A DNA stretch of 64,000 nt from Myxococcus terminator_A (lineage in GTDB: Bacteria > Myxococcota > Myxococcia > Myxococcales > Myxococcaceae), in contig JBLZWL010000063.1 in assembly GCA_049194865.1 (NCBI GenBank), positions 69,647 to 133,646 on the forward strand, written 5' to 3'. The notes under the pieces are model-generated. The model was not told the DNA's origin, made no database searches, and worked only from the letters and a program-made list of their open reading frames with translations. Of this stretch, positions 25,214-33,736 are shown piece by piece. The position numbers and the translations under genes are program-made. How positions within the stretch are numbered: position 1 is the stretch's first letter; every line of letters begins with the position of its first letter.

Positions 25214-27151
25214 ATGGCGGCACGTCTGACTCGAAGCGTTCTCGTCGCGATGTGTTTTCTGAGCGCCGGCATCACACCGTCACCGGCGGCAGCACAATCG
25301 GACCTGCTCGGCAGCAAACGTGGCGGGCACTACTGGTTCGATTTCTGTACGGGCAAGTCCGATGCGACGCTCCTACCGCCCGACCCACGGTCACTCGTGA
25401 CGCCGACGGCGAACAAGAACGTCGTCTTCAACGTGGGATGGAACTCGTGCATGAACCGGGCTCCGCTGACGTGTGGCGAGCTGCGGTCGACCAATGCGGC
25501 TGGAGGGCGGCTGCTCGGCGGAAATGGAAATCCCGATGCCGGCTGGGAGTTCAGCGGCCATTCCGCCTGGAGTCTCTGGTCGATGTCGGCGTCTCAGTAC
25601 AACGCGCTGTGGCTGAGGTGGGGCCTGCCGTTCCGCCCTTCCGACTTCGACAACCTCGTCGCCGAGCGCTACGGCACTCCGCTCAGCTCGCAGCGCAATC
25701 CGTATCCTCTCCCGTTCGAGGATCCGAACCGCACGAACGGTGGCTCCGGCCAACTGCCGATGGCCCTGACCCAGACACGCAACGCCGACGGCTCGTGGAG
25801 CGGACAGATTGGCGTCACGTGTTCTGTCTGTCACAGCGGCCAGATTGGCAAGGCGAGCGACGGCGCGGGCCTGGGGGCGTTACACGGCACCAACGGCCTC
25901 ACCGACGCGTCCCTGTTCCTGGGCGAGCTCGGAGGCCTCAACCCCGCCTTCACGATTGCCTCCCTGAATCGCATCCGCGGCACGGGGAACATCACCAACT
26001 TCCAGCTCTTCGCCCTGCTCACCATCTTCGACCCGGACGGGACGATCCCCGGCGTCATCCTCAATCCGGCGATCTGGGCGGCCGGCTCGACCGGCACGGA
26101 AGACCCGCCGAACTGGTGGAACCTCGGGCACCGGCCGGTGAAGTTCTTCGACGCCGGGATGAGCAGCGACGCCACGCGCATCGAGCTCTCGTGGTACATG
26201 CCGGGCGCCGCACTGCCGAACTACGAGGGCGGCTACGACTGGATCCTCGAGAACGAGTACGAGGCGAACACCTGGATGCTCGGCCTGAAGTCGCCGGCAT
26301 ACCCTCTACCGGTCAACACGACGCTCGCGCAGCAGGGGTCGCTCCTGTTCCACACGCTCGATCTGTGGGCAGCGAACCGCAACAACCCGGTCGTGAAGCC
26401 GCAGCAGGCCGGCAACGGCTCGTGCGCGAGCTGCCATGGAGCCTACGCGCCGCGCTACGTGAACGATCCGAGCTTCCTCGCCAATCCCTTGTTCGAGGGC
26501 ATGGCGGCCAACGTCACGCCGATCAACATCATCGACACCGATGAAGCCCGACTGCTCGCCAACGACGGAGCCGTCGAGACCCAGGCCAGGAACAGCTTCT
26601 TCGGGTACAACGGCAAGGACGGGTGCGCCGAAAAGTACAACATGATCGGCTATCTCGCGCAGCCGCTCTACGGTGTCTGGGCGTCCGGTCCGTACTTCCA
26701 CAACGGCTCGGTGCCCGACCTCTGGAGCTTGCTCAAGTCGTCGGACCGCCCGCGGATCTGGCGTCGCAAGTCGAAGCCGGCGAGGTTCGGCGTCGTGATG
26801 GGATTCGAGACCGACCTCGCGAAGGCGTATGACCCAACCAAGGTCGGGTGGAAGTACGACACGATTCCGTGCAGCTATCTGACCTTCTCGCCGTTCAACC
26901 ACTGCAATCCGTGGGATCCGAACGAGACGCCGCTCATCGAAGGCGGACTGTCGCTGCTGTACGGCAACGGCGCGCTGGCCTGGAACCTCCTCGGCAGCAT
27001 CACGGCCCCGAGCTTCTCGAACTCGGATATCGAGGACCGCAAGATCTACAACACCCGGATGTTCAGCCAGTCGAACTCGGGCCACACGTTCACCGACGTG
27101 CTGACCGATGCGGAGCGCACGGCGCTGATCGAGTACATGAAGACGCTGTGA
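25214..27151 (+). CDS. RoxA-like dihaem c-type cytochrome (putative rubber oxygenase)
   Basis: 645 residues. The ATG at 25214 follows AGGAGGAGGG by 5 nt; the leader SVLVAMCFLSAGITPSPAAA-Q is a signal peptide, so the protein acts outside the cytoplasm. Two c-type haem motifs, CSVCH (~residue 203) and CASCH (~residue 403), are 200 residues apart, as in RoxA of Xanthomonas sp. 35Y (about 191 and 390). Other RoxA-like blocks: NGSCASCHGAYAPRYVNDPS, GKDGCAEKYNMIGYLAQPLY, GVWASGPYFHNGSVPDLWSL, and SSDRPRIWRRKSKPARFGVV. RoxA cleaves poly(cis-1,4-isoprene) to ODTD, and homologues occur in myxobacteria. Rubber cleavage here is inference; a different polyisoprenoid or lipid is possible. Regulated probably by the divergent TetR. 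A hairpin terminator follows. Confidence 0.82.
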   Translation: MAARLTRSVLVAMCFLSAGITPSPAAAQSDLLGSKRGGHYWFDFCTGKSDATLLPPDPRSLVTPTANKNVVFNVGWNSCMNRAPLTCGELRSTNAAGGRLLGGNGNPDAGWEFSGHSAWSLWSMSASQYNALWLRWGLPFRPSDFDNLVAERYGTPLSSQRNPYPLPFEDPNRTNGGSGQLPMALTQTRNADGSWSGQIGVTCSVCHSGQIGKASDGAGLGALHGTNGLTDASLFLGELGGLNPAFTIASLNRIRGTGNITNFQLFALLTIFDPDGTIPGVILNPAIWAAGSTGTEDPPNWWNLGHRPVKFFDAGMSSDATRIELSWYMPGAALPNYEGGYDWILENEYEANTWMLGLKSPAYPLPVNTTLAQQGSLLFHTLDLWAANRNNPVVKPQQAGNGSCASCHGAYAPRYVNDPSFLANPLFEGMAANVTPINIIDTDEARLLANDGAVETQARNSFFGYNGKDGCAEKYNMIGYLAQPLYGVWASGPYFHNGSVPDLWSLLKSSDRPRIWRRKSKPARFGVVMGFETDLAKAYDPTKVGWKYDTIPCSYLTFSPFNHCNPWDPNETPLIEGGLSLLYGNGALAWNLLGSITAPSFSNSDIEDRKIYNTRMFSQSNSGHTFTDVLTDAERTALIEYMKTL

Positions 27152-27161
27152 GCCCTACGCT

Positions 27162-27193
27162 GGAGCGTGGCGGGGATTCGATCGCCACGCTCC
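27162..27193. terminator. Terminator after the RoxA-like gene
   Basis: An 11-bp perfect stem (GGAGCGTGGCG / CGCCACGCTCC) with a 10-nt loop, starting 11 bp after the stop. Confidence 0.8.
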
Positions 27194-27514
27194 GGCGCTG
27201 CGGCGGCCCACCCGCGCAGCGCCTCCAACCGACGGGCGGGTCTTCGTAACGCGGCTTCAACGACGCGGCGCGGCGACACGGGAAGTGCGCGACGAGGGGC
27301 CCGTGGCGGTTCCGTCACGCTGACCCTCGTCCAATTTCAACCATTTCCGCAAAACTCCAGCCCAGGCGAAATCAGACCACACGTACCCCTCGACTGCGAC
27401 TCAGACGCAGACTCACGCCCAATTCAAGGCATGCTAGACACTACCTGGGCTGGAGCCTCGATTCCTGGAGGGGCATGGCAACCCAGCCTTGAACACTTGC
27501 CAGGAGATGCGCCC

Positions 27515-28987
27515 GTGGCGACGAGGGCAACTGTATTTGCATTGGTCTGTAGTGCGTGGCTGTTCGGCTGCAGTGCCAATCCAGGAACCTCGGATGATAC
27601 GCAGGAGACCATCGACAACCTCGTGGAGGCTGGGTTCCCGGCCACCGACATCGCGGTCGTCGATGGCGTCGTCTACGTTGGAGGTGACGCGGCCGTAAGC
27701 CTTCAGGCCTCCCGCGAGATGCTCCAGACGGGCAAGGGCAGCCAGGAGCAGTATCGCACGACCAACCTCATCAGCCCCTCCGTGAGGAAAATCTGCGTCA
27801 ACCCCACCTCCTCGTTCAACAGCTACTCCCGGCTGAGCCAAGGCCTTGACCTGGCCATCCAGAACTACAACGAGTTGGGCCTCACCTTCACCCTGGCACG
27901 TGGCCCCACCACCGGCTGCAACGCCAACATCACCGCGGCCACCACCTCGGGCGCCGGTGGCTCCTCGGGATTCCCTTCCGGCGGCAACCCCTACGGCACC
28001 CTCAACATCAGCACCTCGCTGGCGTCCTCCAGCGTCGACGTGAACGAGCACGTCATCACCCACGAGATTGGCCACACCATCGGCCTCCGCCACTCGGACT
28101 ACTACAACCGCGCCATCAGCTGCGGCGGCACCGCCTCCAACGAGGGCTCTGCCGGCGTGGGCGCCATCCTCATCCCCGGCACGCCATCCACTGCCACCGT
28201 GGGCGGCTCCCTCATGAACACCTGCTTCCCGTCGAATACGACGGGCGAATTCACGAAGAGCGATGTCGCGGCAGTACGCGGTCTGTACTTCGGACCGCAT
28301 CCTGAGCCTTGGCTGTCGATGACTGAACTTTCGGGTGCTGCGGGCGCCTTCCAGTACTGGAGTCTCCAGGTCCCCGCTGGCAAGTCGCAGGTGACGTTCA
28401 AGCTCAGCGCCGGCACGGGTGACGTGGACCTCTATGCCAGGTTCGGCACGCCGCCGACCACGACGACCTACGACTGTCGTCCCAACCTCAGCGGCAACAA
28501 CGAGACCTGCACGTTCACTCTGCCTCAGGAAGGCACGTACCATGTTGGCCTTTACGGGAACTCTTCGTACTCCGGAGTCAGCCTGACCGGCACGTACGAC
28601 GATCCGCCCCTTTGCCCGCCCTGGCCCTTTCCCTGGCGTTGGCCCATTCCCGTGGGCCCTCCTCCTCCGCCCCCGCCTCCCTGGGACCCGATCATCAACA
28701 TCGCTGACAGCATCGTCGGCCACTTCAACTACTGGACGCTCGACGTCCCCTCAGGCCAATCGGTGGTGACCTTCACGCTCAGCGGCGGCAGAGGTGACGC
28801 GGACCTCTACGTCAATTTCGGCACCGTCCCGACGACGACGGCTTTCCAATGCCGTCCGTACCTCGGCGGAAACAACGAGACCTGCACGCTGACAGTGCCG
28901 TCGGCGGGCAGGTACTACGTCGGCCTCCACGCGTACTCGGCCTATTCGGGCGCTACTTTGACGACGACGTACTCGGCCGGGCCGTAG
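27515..28987 (+). CDS. M57 (dual-action HEIGH) metalloprotease lipoprotein with two PPC domains, copy 1
   Basis: 490 residues. The GTG at 27515 is chosen by exact alignment with copy 2's ATG and the shared AGGAG upstream. The leader ends in a lipobox (SAWLFGC). Next comes a propeptide, then the M57 domain with zinc motif THEIGHTIGLRHSDYYNR and SLMNTCFP, a family first described from Myxococcus. Two pre-peptidase C-terminal (PPC) beta domains follow, joined by a Pro-rich linker (PPPPPPPPWDPI). Each PPC has the pattern GDVDLYARFG...TCTFTLPQEGTYHVGLYG. Expected to be a surface or secreted protease with C-terminal domains removed on maturation. A tandem paralogue follows 56 bp downstream. Confidence 0.92.
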   Translation: MATRATVFALVCSAWLFGCSANPGTSDDTQETIDNLVEAGFPATDIAVVDGVVYVGGDAAVSLQASREMLQTGKGSQEQYRTTNLISPSVRKICVNPTSSFNSYSRLSQGLDLAIQNYNELGLTFTLARGPTTGCNANITAATTSGAGGSSGFPSGGNPYGTLNISTSLASSSVDVNEHVITHEIGHTIGLRHSDYYNRAISCGGTASNEGSAGVGAILIPGTPSTATVGGSLMNTCFPSNTTGEFTKSDVAAVRGLYFGPHPEPWLSMTELSGAAGAFQYWSLQVPAGKSQVTFKLSAGTGDVDLYARFGTPPTTTTYDCRPNLSGNNETCTFTLPQEGTYHVGLYGNSSYSGVSLTGTYDDPPLCPPWPFPWRWPIPVGPPPPPPPPWDPIINIADSIVGHFNYWTLDVPSGQSVVTFTLSGGRGDADLYVNFGTVPTTTAFQCRPYLGGNNETCTLTVPSAGRYYVGLHAYSAYSGATLTTTYSAGP

Positions 28988-29043
28988 GCTCGAGACGCGG
29001 TGTTCCTTAAGACGGCCTTGAACATTTGCCAGGAGATGCACCC

Positions 29044-30516
29044 ATGGCTACAAGGGCAACTGCATTTGCATTGGTCTGTAGTGTATGGCTGCTCGACTGC
29101 AGTGCCAATCCTGGGACCTCGGATGATACGCAGGAGACCATCGACAACCTCATGGAGGCTGGATTCCCGGCCACTGACATCGAAGTCGTCGATGGCGTCG
29201 TCTACGTTGGAGGGGACGCGGCTGTGAGCCTTCAGGCCTCCCGCGAGATGCTCCAGACGGACAAGGGTAGCCAGGAGCAGTATCGCACAACCAACCTCAT
29301 CAGCTCCTCCATCAGAAAAATCTGCGTCAACCCCACCTCCACGTTCAACAGCTACAGCCGGCTGAGTCAGGGCCTTGACCTGGCCATCCAGAACTACAAC
29401 CAGTTGGGCCTCACCTTCACTCTGGCACGTGGCCCCACCACTGGATGCAACGCCAACATCACCGCGACCACCACCTCAGGCGCCGGTGGCTCCTCGGGAT
29501 TCCCCTCCGGCGGCAACCCCTACGGCACCCTCAACATCGGCACCGGCCTGAACACCTACAGCGTGGACGTGAACAAACACGTCTTAACGCACGAGCTCGG
29601 CCACACCATCGGATTCCGTCACTCGGACTACTACAACCGCGCCATCAGCTGCGGCGGCGCCGCCGTCAACGAGGGCAGCGGGGGCGTGGGCGCCATCCTC
29701 ATCCCCGGCACGCCATCCACTGCCACCGTGGGCGGCTCCCTCATGAACAGCTGCTTCCCGTCGAGCACGACGGGGGAATTCACGAAGAGCGATGTCGCGG
29801 CATTGCGCGGTCTGTACTTCGGACCGCTGCCTGACCCCTGGCTGTCGATCACTGACGTTTCGAGTGCTGCTGGCTCCTTCAAGTACTGGAATCTTCAGGT
29901 CCCCGCTGGCAAGTCGCAGGTGACGTTCAAGCTCAGCGCCGGCACGGGTGACGTGGACCTCTATGCCAGGTTCGGCGCGCCGCCGACCACGACGACCTAC
30001 GACTGTCGTCCCAACCTCAGCGGCAACAACGAGACCTGCACGTTCACTCTGCCTCAGGAAGGCACGTACCATGTCGGCCTTTACGGAGCCTCTTCGTACT
30101 CTGGAGTCAGCCTGACCGGCACGTACGACGATCCGCCCCTTTGCCCGCCCTGGCCCTTTCCCTGGCGTTGGCCCATTCCCGTGGGCCCTCCTCCTCCGCC
30201 CCCGCCTCCCTGGGACCCGATCATCAACATCGCTGACAGCATCGTCGGCCACTTCAACTACTGGACGCTCGACGTCCCCTCGGGCCAATCCGTGGTGACG
30301 TTCACGCTCAGCGGCGGCAGAGGTGACGCGGACCTCTACGTCAACTTCGGCGCCGCCCCGACGGCGACAACCTACCAATGCCGTCCGTACCTCATCGGCA
30401 ACGGCGAGACCTGCACGCTGACAGCGCCGTCGGCGGGCACGTACTACATCGGCCTCCACGCCTACTCGGCCTATTCGGGCGCCACTTTGACAACGACATA
30501 CACGGCGGGGCCGTAG
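29044..30516 (+). CDS. M57 metalloprotease lipoprotein with two PPC domains, copy 2
   Basis: 490 residues, the same length as copy 1, starting at the ATG at 29044 behind CCAGGAGATGC. Lipobox SVWLLDC has Asp before Cys, weaker than copy 1's FGC. Zinc motif is THELGHTIGFRHSDYYNR; the catalytic residues are intact. Differences cluster in the leader, around the helix before the zinc site (TGLNTYSVDVNKHVLTHELG versus TSLASSSVDVNEHVITHEIG) and at the end of the second PPC domain, while the Pro-rich linker and start of the second PPC are almost unchanged. This mosaic pattern suggests gene conversion. A GC-rich hairpin follows the stop. Confidence 0.92.
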   Translation: MATRATAFALVCSVWLLDCSANPGTSDDTQETIDNLMEAGFPATDIEVVDGVVYVGGDAAVSLQASREMLQTDKGSQEQYRTTNLISSSIRKICVNPTSTFNSYSRLSQGLDLAIQNYNQLGLTFTLARGPTTGCNANITATTTSGAGGSSGFPSGGNPYGTLNIGTGLNTYSVDVNKHVLTHELGHTIGFRHSDYYNRAISCGGAAVNEGSGGVGAILIPGTPSTATVGGSLMNSCFPSSTTGEFTKSDVAALRGLYFGPLPDPWLSITDVSSAAGSFKYWNLQVPAGKSQVTFKLSAGTGDVDLYARFGAPPTTTTYDCRPNLSGNNETCTFTLPQEGTYHVGLYGASSYSGVSLTGTYDDPPLCPPWPFPWRWPIPVGPPPPPPPPWDPIINIADSIVGHFNYWTLDVPSGQSVVTFTLSGGRGDADLYVNFGAAPTATTYQCRPYLIGNGETCTLTAPSAGTYYIGLHAYSAYSGATLTTTYTAGP

Positions 30517-31039
30517 GCGGAAGCACGGAAAGAGGGACCGGGCGGCGGACGGGCTCAGCGAGTCGGCCGCCCGATATCTCCCAGGTAGACGCCGATATCG
30601 TGTGTCCGTCGAGGACTTCGCGTGTGTACCGCTCGGGGCAGTGGCTCTTCCAGAAGTAGAAGTCGATATCCGCGAGAGGCTCCGGCGTCCCCTCCAGGAT
30701 GGAGGGCACCTTCGTGTTGAGCAGAGCCACGAGGCCCTTGGACAGGTCTCCGTAGAAAGTGAGGATGCGCTCCGGATTCTCTACGTCCGATAGAAGGGCG
30801 GCGGGGAGCCACTCCTCCAACTCCGGAGGCCAGCAGGCGTTGAGGCCCAGCTGCGTGCGCTCGCCGTCCTCTCCCAGCACGGCACTGAGGCGCCACGCCT
30901 GCGTGCTCAAGCCGTGCTGCTCCTCGTACACGCACGCGGCCCGCTGGCTGACGACGTTCGCGGCAACCAGCAGGCGGTAGGGAAGCAACGCATCGAGTCT
31001 CAGGCTCGCGGTGCGCGGTCGGGCCAGGAAACAGGTCAC
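30392..31039 (-). CDS. Chimeric ORF: MarR-like N-terminus joined to an unrecognised segment
   Basis: 215 residues. It starts at a GTG that overlaps the P450 stop (GTGA), so it is read as the last gene of the NRPS operon. Residues ~17-58 resemble the first helices of MarR regulators (LLPYRLLVAANVVSQRAACV, YEEQHGLSTQAWRLSAVLGE), but the recognition helix and wing are missing. From residue ~65 the sequence changes character (ELEEWLPAALLSDVENPERI, LADIDFYFWKSHCPERYTRE) and I do not recognise it. The last ~60 codons overlap the convergent M57 gene and read as shadow sequence. Probably a deletion fusion; functional status doubtful. Confidence 0.4.
   Translation of the reverse strand: MTCFLARPRTASLRLDALLPYRLLVAANVVSQRAACVYEEQHGLSTQAWRLSAVLGEDGERTQLGLNACWPPELEEWLPAALLSDVENPERILTFYGDLSKGLVALLNTKVPSILEGTPEPLADIDFYFWKSHCPERYTREVLDGHTISASTWEISGGRLAEPVRRPVPLSVLPPTAPPCMSLSKWRPNRPSRRGGRCSTCPPTALSACRSRRCR
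30539..30573. terminator. Possible terminator after M57 copy 2
   Basis: CGGGCGGC / GCCGCCCG 8-bp stem with a ~19-nt loop, 23 bp after the plus-strand stop. Confidence 0.4.
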
Positions 31040-32225
31040 CAGGTCAGCGGCAGTTCGTGCACGCCGAGCAGGTTCTCGTCCTTCTCGAAGCGGACCTCCT
31101 CCAGCAGCACGGCCAGCCGCAACGTGGGGATGCGCTGGAACAGCGTCTTGAACACCACCTCGAACTCAATGAGGGCCAGCGCGCGCCCCGTGCACAGGTG
31201 GATGCCATGGCCGAAGGCGAAGTTGCGGTGCGCTTCCCGGTGGGGGTCCAAGCGGTCCGGCTCCTCAAAGACCATTCCGTCACGATTGGCGGAGTCCGGC
31301 TGCGCGAGGATGCCCTCCCCGGCGCGAATGAGCTGGCCGCCCACGGTGACGTCTACCGTGGCGACGCGCTGCCGGGCGAGATGGGAGACATTGACGAAGC
31401 GCAGGAGTTCCTGGACCGCCGCGGTTATGGCGGCGGGGTCCTCCAGCTCACGGAACTTCTTGAGCTGCTCGGGGTGGATGAGCAGCGCCAGCGTCCCAAG
31501 GCCGAACATGTACGCGGACGGTCCGTGCCCGGCGTAGTACAGCGCGTGGAACAGGGAGGCCGCGTCCGGAGGGCTCAGCCTTCCCATCGCCACCTGCTCC
31601 GTGACGACTCGACCGATGAGCGTGTCGCCAGGCTCACGCAGGTTCGCCTCCACCAACCGCAGGAAGAAGTCATCCAGGGCCATCAGGGCCGCTCTCGCCT
31701 CCTCGCGGGAGGACGCGCGGGAGCCGACCGTCCTACTGAGGACATGCAGCTCGTCAGCGCCGTCATGGGGCACCCCGAGCAGGTCGCCAATGACTTGCAG
31801 GGCCACGGGGAGCGCGAACGCCGCCATCAGGTCCACCGGTTTCGGGCCGGCCAGCATCGCGTCGAGCGCCGCGTCCACGGTGGCCTGGATGCGCGGCCTC
31901 AGGGCTTCCATCCGCCGGGGCATGAACTCCTGAACGAGCATGGCCCGCTGCGCCCGGTACTCCACATCAGGGCGAAGGAAGAAGGCCAGCGGCCTCCCCT
32001 GCCGTGCCGCCGCCGCGGGCGACAGGTGCGGGAACCCTGGCAGCGTGGAGTCCGCGACCAGCCGGGGATCTCCCAGGACGGTCAACACGTCGTTGTAGCG
32101 ACTCACCAGCCACGGCGTGTTTCCGTCCCACAACCGCACGGGGCAGACCGGGGCGTCCTGCCGCAGCCGCTCGTATTCAGCGGGAGGCTCCAGTCCTTGG
32201 GGAAGGGATAGGAAGGAGGGCTCAT
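31036..32225 (-). CDS. Cytochrome P450 of the NRPS operon (apparent 1-nt frameshift near the 5' end)
   Basis: The main frame (to 31036) is a P450 of ~390 residues: PPAEYERLRQDAPVC, ExxR motif in VQELLRF, and haem ligand loop FAFGHGIHLCTGRALAL. The I-helix reads YYAGHGPSA, so the usual acid-alcohol pair (D/E-T) is replaced by Gly-Pro. The natural start is the ATG at 32225: AGGAG lies 7 nt upstream and the ATG overlaps the preceding stop as ATGA. It encodes MSPPSYPFP, a typical P450 beginning, but in a different frame from the body. One extra C in the GGGG/CCCC run at 32199-32202 would join them as SYPFPQGLEPPAEYERL. Context suggests hydroxylation or cross-linking of a carrier-bound amino acid. 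Confidence 0.8.
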
Positions 32226-33736
32226 CGGGGTGCTCCTGTTCGGTCGAGCCGGGCGGCAACGCCCGCCACGGTGGGATGCTGGTACAGCTCACGCAAGCTG
32301 AGGTCCTGGCCCATCTCGCTCCTGATGCGGACCGCGACTTCGACGAGCTGCAAGGAATGGCCGCCGCGCTGGAAGAAGTCGTCGTCCGGAGCGACCGAGG
32401 CGACCTTCAGCACGTCAGCGAAGATGCGGCGGAGGTGTTGTTCCCTCGCCCCAATCAGGGAGCGCGGAAGCGAGGTCCGCGCATGGGGGGTCGCGGTCCG
32501 CAAGACTTCCTCGTAGGCCGCGAGCACCCCCTCGATGAAGGCGGGGTCGAAGAGGCTCGCATCGAATTCGGCCCACACGGTGTACGCGCCGTCGGAGCGT
32601 TCCTCCACCCGAAGGGTGAGCTCGAACTTCGCGGAGGGGAGGTCCAGCAGAGGCTCCGTCACCTCGCAGCCGTGCAATGACAGGGCTCCCGCCGTGCCCG
32701 CCGGATGGTAGACGAAGTTGACCTGGACGACGGGAGACCGCGTCGGATCTCTCGGCGGGGCCAGGTCCGCGACGAGCTGCTCGAAGGGCAGGTCCTTGTG
32801 CGCGTATGCAGCCACCGTGGCCGCCGCCACCCGGGTGAGCAGCTCGCGAAAGTCGGGGTCGCCGCGCAGGTCCACCTGGAGCACGACGGTGTTGACGAAG
32901 AACCCGAGCACCCGCTCGACCTCGGGCAAGTCCCTGTTGGCCACGGCCAGTCCCAGCAGCACCTGCTCCCGTCCCGCCCGGTGCCCGAGCACCAGGCCGC
33001 AGGCGGCGGCCAGCACCGTGAACACCGTCTGACGCTCGGTGCTCGCGAGGGCACGCACGCCGTGAGCAACGGCGGCGGGCAGCACCCGGTGCATGCGCCG
33101 TCCCCGCCCCAGCACGGGACGCGGGGAGACGAGGTCCAGGAACAGGGGGACGCCCGACAGCTGCTCCCTCCACCAGCGCGACAGCGACTCGCGCCGCGCG
33201 GCGGTGAGCTGCTCGCGCTGCCATGCGGCCCAGTCCGCGTACTGCACGGGCAGCTCGGGCAGGCTGGTGGGTTCCCCCAGGAGCGCCGCCCGGTACGCGA
33301 GGGCCAGCTCCTCGGTGAAGACCTGGAGCGATGCGCCGTCCGCCACCAGCAAGTGCACGGCGAAGACGAGGACGTACGTCCGGGGCTCCAGCCGAATCAC
33401 GGTGAGCCGCAGCAAGGGACCGTGATCCAGGTCGAACGGCCGGGCCGCCTCCTCGTGCGCGTGTCGCAGGGCCTCGGCCTCGGTCGCGACCTCCAGGAAG
33501 CGGACATGCCCGTGCCCTTCCGCGGACACCAGCTGCTGCGTCCCCAGCGGGAAGACGGTGCGCAGCGGCTCGTGCCGCGCCACCAGCACGTCCAGGGCCT
33601 TCCGCAGGGCCTGGGGGTCCAGGGGCCCCGTCACGCGGTGGCAGCGAACGGTGGCGTGGGCCGCCCCGGTGGAGTCCATCCGGTGCAGGAAGCACAGTCG
33701 CTGCTGGGCGAACGACATCGGGAACGCGGTCGTCAT
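32222..33736 (-). CDS. Stand-alone NRPS C-T protein with degenerate condensation motif
   Basis: 504 residues, starting in an ATGA overlap with the NRPS stop. Residues ~5-420 are a condensation-type domain (MSFAQQRLCFLHRMD, ARHEPLRTVFPL, VQYADWAAWQREQL, FFVNTVVLQVDL, KDLPFEQLVADLAP). The active-site HHxxxDG is HLLVADG (~residue 129): the second, catalytic His is Leu. Residues ~430-500 are a carrier protein with DDDFFQRGGHSLQLVEVAV, Ser ~459 being the phosphopantetheine site. There is no adenylation domain, so the carrier must be loaded in trans or accept a chain. By analogy with glycopeptide X domains, which are inactive C domains that recruit P450s, it may dock the adjacent P450; that is inference. 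Confidence 0.85.
   Translation of the reverse strand: MTTAFPMSFAQQRLCFLHRMDSTGAAHATVRCHRVTGPLDPQALRKALDVLVARHEPLRTVFPLGTQQLVSAEGHGHVRFLEVATEAEALRHAHEEAARPFDLDHGPLLRLTVIRLEPRTYVLVFAVHLLVADGASLQVFTEELALAYRAALLGEPTSLPELPVQYADWAAWQREQLTAARRESLSRWWREQLSGVPLFLDLVSPRPVLGRGRRMHRVLPAAVAHGVRALASTERQTVFTVLAAACGLVLGHRAGREQVLLGLAVANRDLPEVERVLGFFVNTVVLQVDLRGDPDFRELLTRVAAATVAAYAHKDLPFEQLVADLAPPRDPTRSPVVQVNFVYHPAGTAGALSLHGCEVTEPLLDLPSAKFELTLRVEERSDGAYTVWAEFDASLFDPAFIEGVLAAYEEVLRTATPHARTSLPRSLIGAREQHLRRIFADVLKVASVAPDDDFFQRGGHSLQLVEVAVRIRSEMGQDLSLRELYQHPTVAGVAARLDRTGAPR

Larger units (their letters stand above)
27487..30516 (+). repeat. Tandem gene duplication, unit length 1529 bp
   Basis: Homology begins at CCTTGAAC at 27487 and again at 29016, includes the ribosome-binding region (CCAGGAGATGC) and the whole 1473-bp coding region of two M57 proteases. 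Identity is uneven, with a near-identical stretch over the Pro-rich linker and second PPC domain. Confidence 0.9.
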
